Positions 36,902 through 45,155 of a stretch of 64,000 nt of DNA are shown one piece after another. This DNA is from JBFIHF01 sp964411125 (lineage in GTDB: Bacteria; Myxococcota_A; Bradymonadia; Bradymonadales; Bradymonadaceae), in NCBI GenBank assembly GCA_964411125.1, contig CAYPJU010000009.1, forward strand, positions 51,999 to 115,998, in the 5' to 3' direction. A model generated the notes under the pieces. The model worked only from the letters and a program-made list of their open reading frames with translations, was not told the origin of the DNA and did no database searches. The translations under genes and the position numbers were made by a program. Each line of letters starts with the position of its first letter. The stretch's first letter is position 1.

Positions 36902-36958
36902 TCACTGTACGCAGACCTCACCGACGGGCCAAAAAATAGTACGAAGGAGATCGACGAA

Positions 36959-37798
36959 GTGACTACCCGACCTTTCGATCCCGAGGAACTGCGCGGGTTT
37001 CTCGATGCGCTGGTTCATGAGATCGACGTGCGTGATCGGATCGACTCCGATCCGGTCGGTCTCGTCCGCCCGTTTGCTCGGCCGGAAGACCGTGAAGTCG
37101 CAGCATTGCTGGCGAGCACGCTCGCTTACGGTCGCGTCTCGCTCGTTCGGAGAGCGATTCGAGAGACGCTCGATCGGCTGGACGATCTCCCCTTCGATGC
37201 TCTCCAGCGCCTCACTCCGCGTACGTTCGACGGGTTTGTCTACCGCATGACCCGCGGAGACGATCTCTACGACCTCCTGGTCGGCGTGCGAGGCGCGATC
37301 GAAGAGTTCGGCTCCCTCGAGAGTTGCTACGCAGCAGGCGCGGGGGACCAACACCTCGACCGGGCATCGAGCTTCGTGCAGACGATCCGAGCCAGGCGTG
37401 CCCGCCCGGACGTCAGCCGCGGTCTTCAATATCTCCTCCCCGATCCCGCGGACGGAAGCGCCACGAAGCGCCTCCACATGTTCTTCCGATGGGTGGCGCG
37501 TGACGACGACGGGGTCGACCTCGGACTCTGGAACTCGCTCCCGGCATCGGAGCTCGTCATGCCGCTCGACACCCACACCTCGCGAATCTGCCGCTACCTG
37601 GGACTCACGGACCGGAAAGCGGCAGACGGAATAGCTGCCCGACAGGTGACTGAATCGCTTCGCTCGTTGCGACCCGAGGACCCTCTCCTCTACGACTTCG
37701 CGTTGGCTCACCTCGGAATCAGCGGGCGGTGCATCCATCGGCGCAGTGAGGAGCACTGCCCGGGTTGTCCGATTGAGGGAGCGTGCAGATTGGAATGA
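36959..37798 (+). CDS. DUF2400 / TIGR02757 family protein
   Basis: A 279-aa protein of the DUF2400 family, with diagnostic PFARPEDREVAALLASTLAYG, KRLHMFFRWVARDDDGVDLG and the C-terminal DTHTSRICRYLGL. The C-terminal CIHRRSEEHCPGCPIEGAC gives a four-cysteine cluster like that of endonuclease III-type HhH proteins. The family is distantly related to HhH-GPD DNA glycosylases, so a nucleic-acid repair role is plausible but unproven. The GTG at 36959 follows GAAGGAGATC at good spacing. Its stop is part of the palindrome shared with the convergent neighbour. Confidence 0.85.
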   Translation: MTTRPFDPEELRGFLDALVHEIDVRDRIDSDPVGLVRPFARPEDREVAALLASTLAYGRVSLVRRAIRETLDRLDDLPFDALQRLTPRTFDGFVYRMTRGDDLYDLLVGVRGAIEEFGSLESCYAAGAGDQHLDRASSFVQTIRARRARPDVSRGLQYLLPDPADGSATKRLHMFFRWVARDDDGVDLGLWNSLPASELVMPLDTHTSRICRYLGLTDRKAADGIAARQVTESLRSLRPEDPLLYDFALAHLGISGRCIHRRSEEHCPGCPIEGACRLE

Positions 37799-37807
37799 CC
37801 GCGGTCA
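37796..37807. repeat. Palindrome TGACCGCGGTCA spanning two convergent stops
   Basis: The palindrome contains the TGA stop of the DUF2400 gene (37796-37798) and, on the other strand, the TGA stop of the 89-aa gene (37805-37807). The same 12-mer occurs at 37894-37905 (coding) and at 40394-40405, also between convergent genes. Confidence 0.9.
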
Positions 37808-38074
37808 GTCGAAGCTGGAGCGAGGCTCCACGCTGACGACCTCGACCTGCATGATCGCAATGTCGAGCAGCATCGAACTCACGAGGGTCACGATGACCGC
37901 GGTCACCACGTAACCACCTCCGAACATCAGCAGCACCTGCTTCCAATCCTTCCCCTTCGACATCAGCGCGACGACTGCCAGACAGAGGAAGAACGAGATC
38001 GCGATCACCCAGGTGAGGAGGTAGGGCTGAACGGTCGTGACGAAAGCCACCGGGTACATCGTGAATCGATCCAT
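37805..38074 (-). CDS. Small two-helix membrane protein
   Basis: An 89-aa protein from the ATG at 38074, two bases after the stop of the CPBP protease gene. Two membrane segments are clear: YLLTWVIAISFFLCLAVVAL and a second, YVVTAVIVTLVSSMLLDIAI, with a short charged loop between (SKGKDWKQ). It is likely cotranscribed with the CPBP gene and could assist it in the membrane. No homology recognised. Confidence 0.65.
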   Translation of the reverse strand: MDRFTMYPVAFVTTVQPYLLTWVIAISFFLCLAVVALMSKGKDWKQVLLMFGGGYVVTAVIVTLVSSMLLDIAIMQVEVVSVEPRSSFD

Positions 38075-38076
38075 CG

Positions 38077-38676
38077 TCAGTCCGACTTCGCGGCGTTCTG
38101 CGAGATGAGGTAGAGGTTTAGGAAGTTGATTGTAAAGTGGGCGAGAACCGGCGCAAGGACGTTGCCCGTCACCATGTAGAGGCCGCCGAGCACGAACCCC
38201 ATCACGAGCGCCATGATGGTCCACGGCAGGAACGTTCGCGGCTCGGGGCCGATATGGACCAGCCCGAAGATTACCGAAGCGACGGCGAGCGCGATGTAGT
38301 CCCCACCCGCCACACCGTCGAACACCTTCACCGCGAAAATCTGCTGAACGAAGCCGCGGAAGAAGAGCTCCTCGCCGATCGAGCTCGACACAGCGAGGAC
38401 GAAGACCTCGCTGAGAGTGAGCTCACCGAGGAGATCCGAAAAGGCCGCGCTCAACTTGCGCGCCCACTCGGCAAACCGCTCCAGGAGGGAACTCGCCACG
38501 ACGACCACCAGCCCCGTGACGATTCCGGCCGCCGCATCGATCCCCGTGTCGGTGCCGAAACGGTTGTGCCAGACGAGTAGATCCAGCCCCCCGAGCACGC
38601 CGCCGAAGAGGTACCCTGCTCCGCCCAGGACGAAGTAGAACGCTGCCGCAAAGCGCGCTGAGAGCCGCTGTTCCAC
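38077..38676 (-). CDS. CPBP family intramembrane glutamic protease
   Basis: A 199-aa polytopic protein of the CPBP (Abi/CaaX-like) family. The motif EELFFRG at 102-108 holds the catalytic Glu pair and Arg, FGLVHIG (137-143) the first His, and HFTINFLN (180-187) the second His and Asn. The family includes prenyl-protein proteases and bacteriocin-immunity proteins; the substrate here is unknown. The GTG start abuts the previous stop exactly, so it forms a unit with the upstream 152-aa gene and the downstream two-helix gene. Confidence 0.9.
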   Translation of the reverse strand: MEQRLSARFAAAFYFVLGGAGYLFGGVLGGLDLLVWHNRFGTDTGIDAAAGIVTGLVVVVASSLLERFAEWARKLSAAFSDLLGELTLSEVFVLAVSSSIGEELFFRGFVQQIFAVKVFDGVAGGDYIALAVASVIFGLVHIGPEPRTFLPWTIMALVMGFVLGGLYMVTGNVLAPVLAHFTINFLNLYLISQNAAKSD

Positions 38677-39135
38677 TCAGTCGAAGTCCTTGCGATTGGA
38701 ATCTTCGGCGCCCGCCAGCCACTCGTCGGCGAGCGCTTCGAGCCCCGGTTTCACGATCGACCCCCGAAACCGAAGGACGCTGTCGTGGTAGTCGTACTGC
38801 CGCCAGTCGTCGTGCCATCGGGCGTGGCGGTCTTCCTCGAAGAACTCCTCGAGGTTGACGTCGAGGAAGTCGAGCACGTTCTCGAGCTCCGAGTTTGCGT
38901 CCCAGACACGGTCCGTGTCCGCCGGCAGGGCCGCGGCCTCCAGCTCGACCCGAAGGTCTTGGCCCCGCTCCAGCACGATGCTCGCCCAGCTGTGTTCGAC
39001 GGTCCGCTCGGCGTCGATCGACAAGGATTCTCCAGGCTTGAGGTAGGATCCGTACTTCGTGAGCAGCGCGTCTCGAAGCCGGATGAGCTCCTCGTCCGAC
39101 ACGTCCACGATCTTTTGTTTCGACTGATCGGTCAT
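38677..39135 (-). CDS. Uncharacterised acidic cytosolic protein
   Basis: A 152-aa protein beginning MTDQSKQKIVDVSDEELIRL. It is acidic, has no signal or membrane segment, and looks alpha+beta (SWASIVLERGQDLRVELEAA; LENVLDFLDVNLEEFFEEDR). Its last codon directly meets the CPBP start. It is divergent from a Ser/Thr kinase gene. I do not recognise the family. Confidence 0.7.
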   Translation of the reverse strand: MTDQSKQKIVDVSDEELIRLRDALLTKYGSYLKPGESLSIDAERTVEHSWASIVLERGQDLRVELEAAALPADTDRVWDANSELENVLDFLDVNLEEFFEEDRHARWHDDWRQYDYHDSVLRFRGSIVKPGLEALADEWLAGAEDSNRKDFD

Positions 39136-39162
39136 GGTGCTCCTCGCGTCCTCTGCTCCAGC

Positions 39163-39191
39163 TTGTGACCGGAAGGCCTCAACCCTATAAT
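39163..39191 (+). promoter_or_regulatory. Strong sigma70-type promoter for the kinase at 39244
   Basis: TTGTGA (39163-39168) and a perfect TATAAT (39186-39191) are spaced 17 bases apart, predicting transcription from about 39198 and a short leader. It is the best promoter match seen in the window. Confidence 0.65.
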
Positions 39192-39243
39192 CACCGCGCT
39201 CGGTGTAGTATTCGCCGGTTTAAACTTTCGTGGATCGAACCGC

Positions 39244-40392
39244 ATGTCAGTACCACAGGTCCTCGGACGGTACCAACTCAAGGCCAAGCTCGCGGTCGGT
39301 GGTCAGTCCGAAGTGTGGTTCGCGCTGCGCCGCGGACCGGGCGGCTTTCAGCGGCGATGCGCCGTCAAGCTCCTCCTCCCGCCGCTCAGCTACGACGACC
39401 AGGCCCGCAAGGCATTCATCGCCGAAGCACGGCTGGCTGCTCTGTTCGACCACTCCAACCTCACCCCGGTCACCGATCTGGGAGAAGACGAGAAGTCGGG
39501 CGTCGTCTTCGCCGTGATGCCATACATCTCCGGGATTTCCCTCGCCTACGTCACGCGTAATCGGCATTTCGAGGGGATGGGAATCTCCGAGTCCCTCTGG
39601 CTCACGAGCCGTATCCTGCTCGCCCTAGATTTCGCTCACAATCTTCGGGACCGCGGGCGAAAGCTCAACATCATTCACCGCGACATCAGTCCCGAGAACG
39701 TTCTCGTCGGATTCGACGGTGAGGTCCGCGTCATCGACTTCGGGATCGCGCTGTCGGCGATCAACCCACGGAACACCCGAATTCACGTGGTGAAGGGGAA
39801 GCTCGACTTCCTCTCCCCCGAGCAGGCGAACGCCTCGAATCGGCTCGACCAGACCACCGACATCTATTCGGCGGGCTTGCTCCTTTACAGCCTCTTGACC
39901 GGCACCAACCCCCTCGATGGAGATGTCGAAGGTGCTCTCGACCGTGCGCGGAACCCGACGATCCCGAGGCTCGATTCGTTGCTCGCGGTGCCGACCGATC
40001 TCAAGCGGCTGGTTCACGCGATGCTCTCTCCCATCCCGAGCGAACGCCCCCAGGCTGCCGGCAACGTCGCCCGGCAACTGCTCGCCATCATGCATCGCGT
40101 CGATCCCGGCTACGATGAACTCTCCTTCGGTGACAGTGTCCGTCAGCGGCTCGCGAAGAAGATCGAGGAAGAGAACCGTTTCCTTCAAGGACTCGGTGAG
40201 GGGACGCAGATCATCAGGACTGGAGAGCTCGAGGCAGTGCCGCGCGACGACCCTCGCAACCGGCGAGGTTCGACGCCGATCGTGTCGACGGACGACCTCG
40301 TGAAACCGAGAGTACGAGACACTGGGCTCGAGGCGACTCGCGACGATCTCCAGGCGATCCTCGCCGAAATCGAAGACATCTACGAGGAGTAA
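39244..40392 (+). CDS. Cytoplasmic Ser/Thr protein kinase, HRDISPEN type
   Basis: A 382-aa Hanks kinase without a membrane helix. It has an atypical glycine loop (AVGGQSEVW), Lys42 in CAVKLL, a catalytic loop HRDISPEN at 145-152 and DFG at 165-167. Ser149 replaces the usual lysine, a variant seen in many myxobacterial kinases that keep the catalytic Asp. A C-terminal acidic tail follows (LGEGTQIIRTGELEAVP, IVSTDDLVKP), with Thr residues that could be phosphorylation sites. A good promoter lies just upstream. It converges on an FHA-type sigma54 activator across 14 bases, a palindrome. Confidence 0.9.
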   Translation: MSVPQVLGRYQLKAKLAVGGQSEVWFALRRGPGGFQRRCAVKLLLPPLSYDDQARKAFIAEARLAALFDHSNLTPVTDLGEDEKSGVVFAVMPYISGISLAYVTRNRHFEGMGISESLWLTSRILLALDFAHNLRDRGRKLNIIHRDISPENVLVGFDGEVRVIDFGIALSAINPRNTRIHVVKGKLDFLSPEQANASNRLDQTTDIYSAGLLLYSLLTGTNPLDGDVEGALDRARNPTIPRLDSLLAVPTDLKRLVHAMLSPIPSERPQAAGNVARQLLAIMHRVDPGYDELSFGDSVRQRLAKKIEEENRFLQGLGEGTQIIRTGELEAVPRDDPRNRRGSTPIVSTDDLVKPRVRDTGLEATRDDLQAILAEIEDIYEE

Positions 40393-40406
40393 CTGACCGC
40401 GGTCAG
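40393..40406. repeat. Palindrome CTGACCGCGGTCAG between convergent genes
   Basis: A perfect 14-bp palindrome that fills the whole gap between the kinase stop and the sigma54 activator stop. It matches the 12-mer at 37796-37807. Confidence 0.9.
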
Positions 40407-41906
40407 TCAGTCGTCCATCAGGTCGTGCTTCTTGAGGAGGCGATAGAGGTGTCGTCGGTCGACAGACGCCTCGCGCGCGGCCGCCGAGATGTTCCCCTTG
40501 TTCTTCTCGATCAGCTTCTCGAGGTACTGCCGTTCGAAGTCGTCGATGATCGACTCCTTGGCATCGCGAAACGGCACGAGGTCTCCCGACTCCTCGTAGA
40601 GAGGCGTCATCACCACGGCGTGGTTCGCCGAGGCGCGGGGCGCGACCGTCGAGACTCCGGGGGCAGCCGAAGACCCGCCCGCTCCCGGTCGGATGTCCTG
40701 CATCCCCAGCTCACCGCCGAGGTACTCCGCCGTGATCGAGCCGTCCGAGCACATCGCCACGGCTTTCTCGATGACGTTGCGGAGCTGGCGGATGTTTCCG
40801 GGCCACGCGTAAGCCTGCAGCGTCCGCATCCCATCTTCGGTGATGATCGGCTTGTGCCCGCTGGTGACGAGCGCATCGAGGAAGTGCTCGGCGAGGACCG
40901 GGACATCTTCTTTGCGGTCGCGCAGGGCCGGGAGATTGAAACGGACCTTGGCCAGTCGGTAGAACAGGTCGCGTCGGAACTTCTTCTCTTCGACCAGCTC
41001 CTCGAGATTGCGATTGGTGGCCGCGACTACGCGGACGTCGACGTTGAAGGTCTTCTCGCCCCCCACGCGCCGAACTTCTCCGGTCTCGAGCACGCGCAGA
41101 AACTTCGCCTGGAACTCGATGTCCATCTCGCCGAGCTCGTCGAAGAAGATCGTGCCGCCGTCGGCGCGCTCGAACACCCCGCGGTGACGGTTCATCGCGC
41201 CCGAGAAGGCTCCCTTCTCGTGCCCGAAGAGCTCGCTCTCGAGCAGCGTCGCCGGGAAAGCCGAGCAGTCGAACACTACGAAAGGCTTCGACTTGCGCTG
41301 CGATTGTTCGTGTATGGCTTGAGCGATGAGTTCCTTGCCGGTTCCGGTTTCGCCCTCGATGACCACCGAGAGGTCGGAAGGCGCCACCCGGTCCATGATG
41401 CTGAAAATCTCACGGAGGGCGGCCGACTGCCCGACGATGTTGCCGTAGCGGGTGCTGTCGGTGACCTCGATCGGGACCTGTTCGGTGTGGCACGTCAGTC
41501 GGACCTGTGTGCGACCCACCTGAAAGATTTGTCCCGCCGTCACCGCGACCCGCCCCACCGAAATCCCGTCGATGAACGTTCCGTTCGTCGACTCCAGATC
41601 GACCAACTCGAACTCTTCGCCGCGGCGGCGTACTTCCGCGTGAGATCGCGACACGGTCGGATCGCTGAGCACGATGTCGGCGAGCGGGTCGGCCCCGAGG
41701 CGAATCACGGGCTTCTCGAACGTCCCCGCCGTCCCTTTGTCCGGACCGTCGATGATCGTCAGGATGACCTTCTGGACCGGGAAACCCTCCGAGAGCGGGT
41801 GCCCTTCGACCTCGACCGTGGGCCGCTGATATTCCACCGTCTTTCGCGGTCGACTCACATCCATGCGGTCGACCTCGATGTCCGAAACTTCGTGTTCCTC
41901 GCTCAT
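40407..41906 (-). CDS. FHA-type sigma54-dependent activator with GAFSGA loop
   Basis: A 499-aa enhancer-binding protein with an N-terminal FHA domain (about 66-138; SRSHAEVRRR, DLESTNGTFIDG), AAA+ domain with Walker A GETGTGKE (185-192) and Walker B FFDELGE, and a Fis-type helix-turn-helix (about 460-495; ISAAAREASVDRRHLYRLL). The sigma54-contacting loop reads GAFSGA (232-237) instead of GAFTGA. Kinase input through FHA is expected, possibly from the convergent kinase. The ATG at 41906 is chosen over 41942 by conserved layout; the ribosome site is weak. It ends the long minus-strand run from thymidine kinase. Confidence 0.9.
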   Translation of the reverse strand: MSEEHEVSDIEVDRMDVSRPRKTVEYQRPTVEVEGHPLSEGFPVQKVILTIIDGPDKGTAGTFEKPVIRLGADPLADIVLSDPTVSRSHAEVRRRGEEFELVDLESTNGTFIDGISVGRVAVTAGQIFQVGRTQVRLTCHTEQVPIEVTDSTRYGNIVGQSAALREIFSIMDRVAPSDLSVVIEGETGTGKELIAQAIHEQSQRKSKPFVVFDCSAFPATLLESELFGHEKGAFSGAMNRHRGVFERADGGTIFFDELGEMDIEFQAKFLRVLETGEVRRVGGEKTFNVDVRVVAATNRNLEELVEEKKFRRDLFYRLAKVRFNLPALRDRKEDVPVLAEHFLDALVTSGHKPIITEDGMRTLQAYAWPGNIRQLRNVIEKAVAMCSDGSITAEYLGGELGMQDIRPGAGGSSAAPGVSTVAPRASANHAVVMTPLYEESGDLVPFRDAKESIIDDFERQYLEKLIEKNKGNISAAAREASVDRRHLYRLLKKHDLMDD

Positions 41907-41957
41907 TTCACCACCGATGCTAACGTGGCGAGAGATTAGCATGCTGTGGCATGGAGG

Positions 41958-42437
41958 TCACGCCAGTTTCACGATGTCCTCGAACCACTTTTCACCCGCA
42001 TAAATGCTGGCGGTACGACCATTCGCTCGGTGCTCTAGCTCGACGACGATGCCGTCGTTCGGCCACGCTTCGGGGATGCGATCCAGCCACTCCACCAGCA
42101 CGATGCAACCCGGCTCGTCCGCGTGTTCCCAGAACCCCACGTTCTCGAGATCGTCCAGATCGTCCAGACGATACAGGTCGAAGTGATGCACCACAGGGGT
42201 GGTGTCGTACTGCTGGTGAAGGGTGTAGGTGGGACTCGATGCCTCGCACTTGCCGTCCGAGAGCGTGTCGACCAACCCCTGAGCGAACGTCGTCTTCCCC
42301 GCGCCGAGGTCGCCGACCAGACCGATGAAACAGCCGCCTCGTTCCGCCAGGCGTCCGATGCGGGCACCCAGAGAGCGCGTCGCGTCGTCGTCGGCGAGTT
42401 GGAGAGTGCTGAATTGGAGGGTGTGCCAGGCGCTCAA
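41958..42437 (-). CDS. tsaE: tRNA N6-threonylcarbamoyladenosine ATPase TsaE
   Basis: A 159-aa P-loop protein with Walker A GDLGAGKTT at 42-50 and the TsaE signatures SSPTYTLHQQY and VHHFDLYRLDDLDDL, with VLVEWLDRIPE near the C-terminus. It is the ATPase of the TsaB-TsaD-TsaE complex making t6A in ANN-decoding tRNAs. The TTG start overlaps the previous stop as TTGA; this rare start is supported by the lack of an in-frame ATG or GTG nearby. Placement in a signalling gene run is unusual. Confidence 0.93.
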   Translation of the reverse strand: MSAWHTLQFSTLQLADDDATRSLGARIGRLAERGGCFIGLVGDLGAGKTTFAQGLVDTLSDGKCEASSPTYTLHQQYDTTPVVHHFDLYRLDDLDDLENVGFWEHADEPGCIVLVEWLDRIPEAWPNDGIVVELEHRANGRTASIYAGEKWFEDIVKLA

Positions 42438-42712
42438 TGGAACCCGGGACGCTGCTCTTCGCGGCCCACGTTGCCTTCCGTCTTGATCGCGAACTTGCTG
42501 CTCCCGTCGACGTAGATCGAGTCGCTCTCCCCCACGATCGCGACCCAGTCGCCCTCGAACTGCACCGAGCGCACGCGCGCGACGCGGAGGACCTCGCGTC
42601 CGAACTCGACCAGCAACGTGACACGGGCCCCCGACGGAAGTTGGACCGCGCCGTCTTTCGATTCGGCCTCGAACTTGTTCTCGAGAATCTCTTTGAGCGT
42701 CTTCGCGTTCAT
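42434..42712 (-). CDS. Uncharacterised 92-aa protein
   Basis: A small protein from the ATG at 42712 (MNAKTLKEILENKFEAES). One N-terminal helix and a compact beta-rich body (VQLPSGARVTLLVEFGREVL, VQFEGDWVAIVGESDSIYV) suggest a small barrel-like fold. It starts 8 bases after the pseudokinase stop and is coupled to tsaE by TTGA. I do not recognise it; it may be a small RNA-binding or adaptor protein, which is only a guess. Confidence 0.65.
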   Translation of the reverse strand: MNAKTLKEILENKFEAESKDGAVQLPSGARVTLLVEFGREVLRVARVRSVQFEGDWVAIVGESDSIYVDGSSKFAIKTEGNVGREEQRPGFH

Positions 42713-42719
42713 ACGGGCC

Positions 42720-44633
42720 TCACTGGACCATGAGAGGATAGGTGACACCGCGGTTGAAGCCGCCGTGCTCGGGGAACTTCATGCCGCGGAACCGTGACGT
42801 CAGGCAATCGCCGACGCTCGTACCGGAGTACTTGCCCTCGCGAATCTTCACGCCGCCGGTAGTACCCGTAGGACGGATGAAGAACTGAACCGTCACGCCG
42901 CGGAAGCTCGGGTTGCTGTTCAGCTCTTTGAGGATGCAGGACCGGAGCCCCCCGAAGTTCGCGAGGATCACGTCGTTGACCTCCTCGTCGGTGAGGGTGT
43001 GCTCGCTACCACCCGCGGACATGTCGACCTCGAACACACCGCCGTCTTCCCCCTTCTTCGCGGTGCTGCTAGGCCGGCCTCGCTTCTTCTGGCGCTTCTT
43101 GATCGCTTTCGCGATCTCCTCTTCGGACGCCTTCGGGTTGAAGATGTTCTCGAGGAGCTCCTTGTCGACCGCGACCGCCGTGAACTCCTTGGGCGGAGGC
43201 AGGAACTTGTAGTCCATCTCGGCGAAGGCTTCCTGGATCGGAAGACTGATCGGGTCGGGACGATTGATGAAGTAGAGGATCTGAAGCACAAGGAACACGA
43301 GACCGATCACGACCGCGACCGCGAGGCCCGCATACCCCCCCTTCTTCACCTTTCGTTCGAGCTCGGCCCGCGCCTCGGCTTCCTTGCGACGGCGCTCTTC
43401 CCGGATCGGGATGTATTCCTTCACCTGCTTCTTGAAGCGCTCCATCTCGCCGAGCGGAACGCGGTGCGTCGTCACCCGGTCGAGGACCGGCGTAAACTCG
43501 TCAATCTCGTCGCGCCGCAACTGCTCGAGCACCTGCTCGGAAGTGAACGGCCCGTAGTCGAGCCCCCCCTTCTGCACGAGGAATCGCTCGTCCTCCGGGT
43601 TCGACACGGTCTCGCCGAGCGTCGCGAGCTCGGGGATGTCGAAGAGATTCTCCTCGTCGTCCTTGCTCTCCTTGATCGCGGGCTCGATCTGCAGGTCGCC
43701 CTCGGGAGCCGGCCCGGAGACGTCGATCTTCATCTCCCGCATCGCCTTCAGGAACTGCTCGCGGAACGTCTTCGCCGAACGCGGGCGTGCCGCCAGATCC
43801 TCGCCGATCGTCGTCGAGATCAACTTGCCGAGGACCGCGGGATAGCTCGTGAGCGACATGATCGCTTCGGCCTTCGCTTCGTCGCGATCGTCGGGCAAAC
43901 CCTGTGCGCTCAGCATCTCCGCGGCGAGCATCCCCAGGCTGTAAATGTCCGCCGCGTCGCTCATCAGATCGGGAGACTGCGCCGCCTCAGGCGCAACATA
44001 GATGCTGTCGACGTAAGGCCCCTCGCCGAAGTGATGCAGATAGTCCGCTGCGATCTTCCCCCAGGCGAGGTTCCCGACGCGCACGACGCCACGGTGGTCG
44101 AGGTAGATGTTGTACGGCGTCAGCACCCCGTGGTGCGTGAACTGGTGCACCGTGTCGAGCGCGTGGGTCACGTGCGCGAGGATTGTGAAAGTCTCCCTCG
44201 GGCTCAACGCGCGTCCCGCTTTGCGCGCCTTCGACAGAAGCGCCGAAAGGCTCTGCCCCTTCACGAACTCCATCGCGATGAACGCCTTCTTGTCCTCCGT
44301 GCGTCCCATCCCGATGATCTTCACGAGGTTCGGGTGGTCGATCGTGCTCGCGAGTCGCACTGCCTCGGCCATGTGCCCGAATTCGGCCGCATCGGGGGGC
44401 TCCATCGCCAGCACCTTGAGGACGACTTCTCCTCCCGCCGACGTGTCTTCGGCGAGGTAGCTGACACCGCCGCCCGACGAGCCGAGGTAGCGAACGATCA
44501 CGAAACGGCCGCCGACCAGGTCGCCGGTATTGAGGGTCGCGTTCCGCGTGATCTCCACGGACGTCAGAACGCCCGGAGCCGTGGGTTGAACGGCTCGACC
44601 GGCTACTTGTTTCGGTGTCTCTTCGTCACTCAT
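42720..44633 (-). CDS. Transmembrane pseudokinase with GYF-type and TonB-like C-terminal domains
   Basis: A 637-aa protein. Residues 43-300 have a kinase fold with glycine loop (LGSSGGGVSYLAED) and Lys73, but the catalytic loop reads HGVLTPYN at 168-175 (no Asp, no Lys) and GNL replaces DFG (187-189); it should not phosphorylate. A GYF_2-like module follows (351-400; GGLDYGPFTSEQVLEQL). After a charged coil and one membrane helix (433-456), residues 545-637 resemble the AgmX/PglI TonB-like C-terminal domain (LTDEEVNDVILANFGGLRSC; TYPLMVQ). It overlaps the upstream lipoprotein gene by 8 bases. Confidence 0.88.
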   Translation of the reverse strand: MSDEETPKQVAGRAVQPTAPGVLTSVEITRNATLNTGDLVGGRFVIVRYLGSSGGGVSYLAEDTSAGGEVVLKVLAMEPPDAAEFGHMAEAVRLASTIDHPNLVKIIGMGRTEDKKAFIAMEFVKGQSLSALLSKARKAGRALSPRETFTILAHVTHALDTVHQFTHHGVLTPYNIYLDHRGVVRVGNLAWGKIAADYLHHFGEGPYVDSIYVAPEAAQSPDLMSDAADIYSLGMLAAEMLSAQGLPDDRDEAKAEAIMSLTSYPAVLGKLISTTIGEDLAARPRSAKTFREQFLKAMREMKIDVSGPAPEGDLQIEPAIKESKDDEENLFDIPELATLGETVSNPEDERFLVQKGGLDYGPFTSEQVLEQLRRDEIDEFTPVLDRVTTHRVPLGEMERFKKQVKEYIPIREERRRKEAEARAELERKVKKGGYAGLAVAVVIGLVFLVLQILYFINRPDPISLPIQEAFAEMDYKFLPPPKEFTAVAVDKELLENIFNPKASEEEIAKAIKKRQKKRGRPSSTAKKGEDGGVFEVDMSAGGSEHTLTDEEVNDVILANFGGLRSCILKELNSNPSFRGVTVQFFIRPTGTTGGVKIREGKYSGTSVGDCLTSRFRGMKFPEHGGFNRGVTYPLMVQ

Positions 44634-45078
44634 TGGCTTCCTGCATCGGCAGATCCACGTACCAGCGGTCGTCTTGCCAGACCATGACGGCTCCCGACTT
44701 CGAACCATCCTGCATCTGCAGCACCAGCTCGACCCGTTGGCCGTCGCTCGGTGCGCTGGTCAGCGGTTCGGCGAGGGCCATGCGGCTGATGTCGTACACG
44801 TTGTGAACCTCGGCGACGACGAGCATCTCGTGAGCCTCCGGCGTCGCCTTCTCGGGAAGGCCCTTCGCGTTCTCCAGTGGGGCCGTCAGCGCCGCGCGAT
44901 CCTCGGGCAACACGTACTCGAACGCGAGCTCCGACTCACCTCGAAAGTAGTGCATCAAGAATGCGTCGAACGCCTCGCGCGGACCAGGGTCGTCCCACGG
45001 CTCGGAACACGCCGAGATGGCGCAGGCCAAACAGACCGCGGTCAATGATGACCTCACTGTTGCGTTACGGGTTCTCTT
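44626..45078 (-). CDS. Small lipoprotein before the pseudokinase
   Basis: A 150-aa lipoprotein from the GTG at 45078 (VKRTRNATVRSSLTAVC), lipobox AISAC (Cys25); an ATG at 45096 is an alternative start. The mature part has an alpha+beta, NTF2-like character: AFDAFLMHYFRGESELAFEY, then VELVLQMQDGSKSGAVMVW and RWYVDLP. Its stop overlaps the pseudokinase start, so they are coupled. A partner for the periplasmic part of the pseudokinase is suggested by this. Confidence 0.72.
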   Translation of the reverse strand, partial: KRTRNATVRSSLTAVCLACAISACSEPWDDPGPREAFDAFLMHYFRGESELAFEYVLPEDRAALTAPLENAKGLPEKATPEAHEMLVVAEVHNVYDISRMALAEPLTSAPSDGQRVELVLQMQDGSKSGAVMVWQDDRWYVDLPMQEANE

Positions 45079-45155
45079 CACTTCGGACCCAAGGTACATC
45101 CGCCGCCGAAGCCCCGTCAACGAGCGGACGCCTTCGACGACCCGATTCCGAGCGC

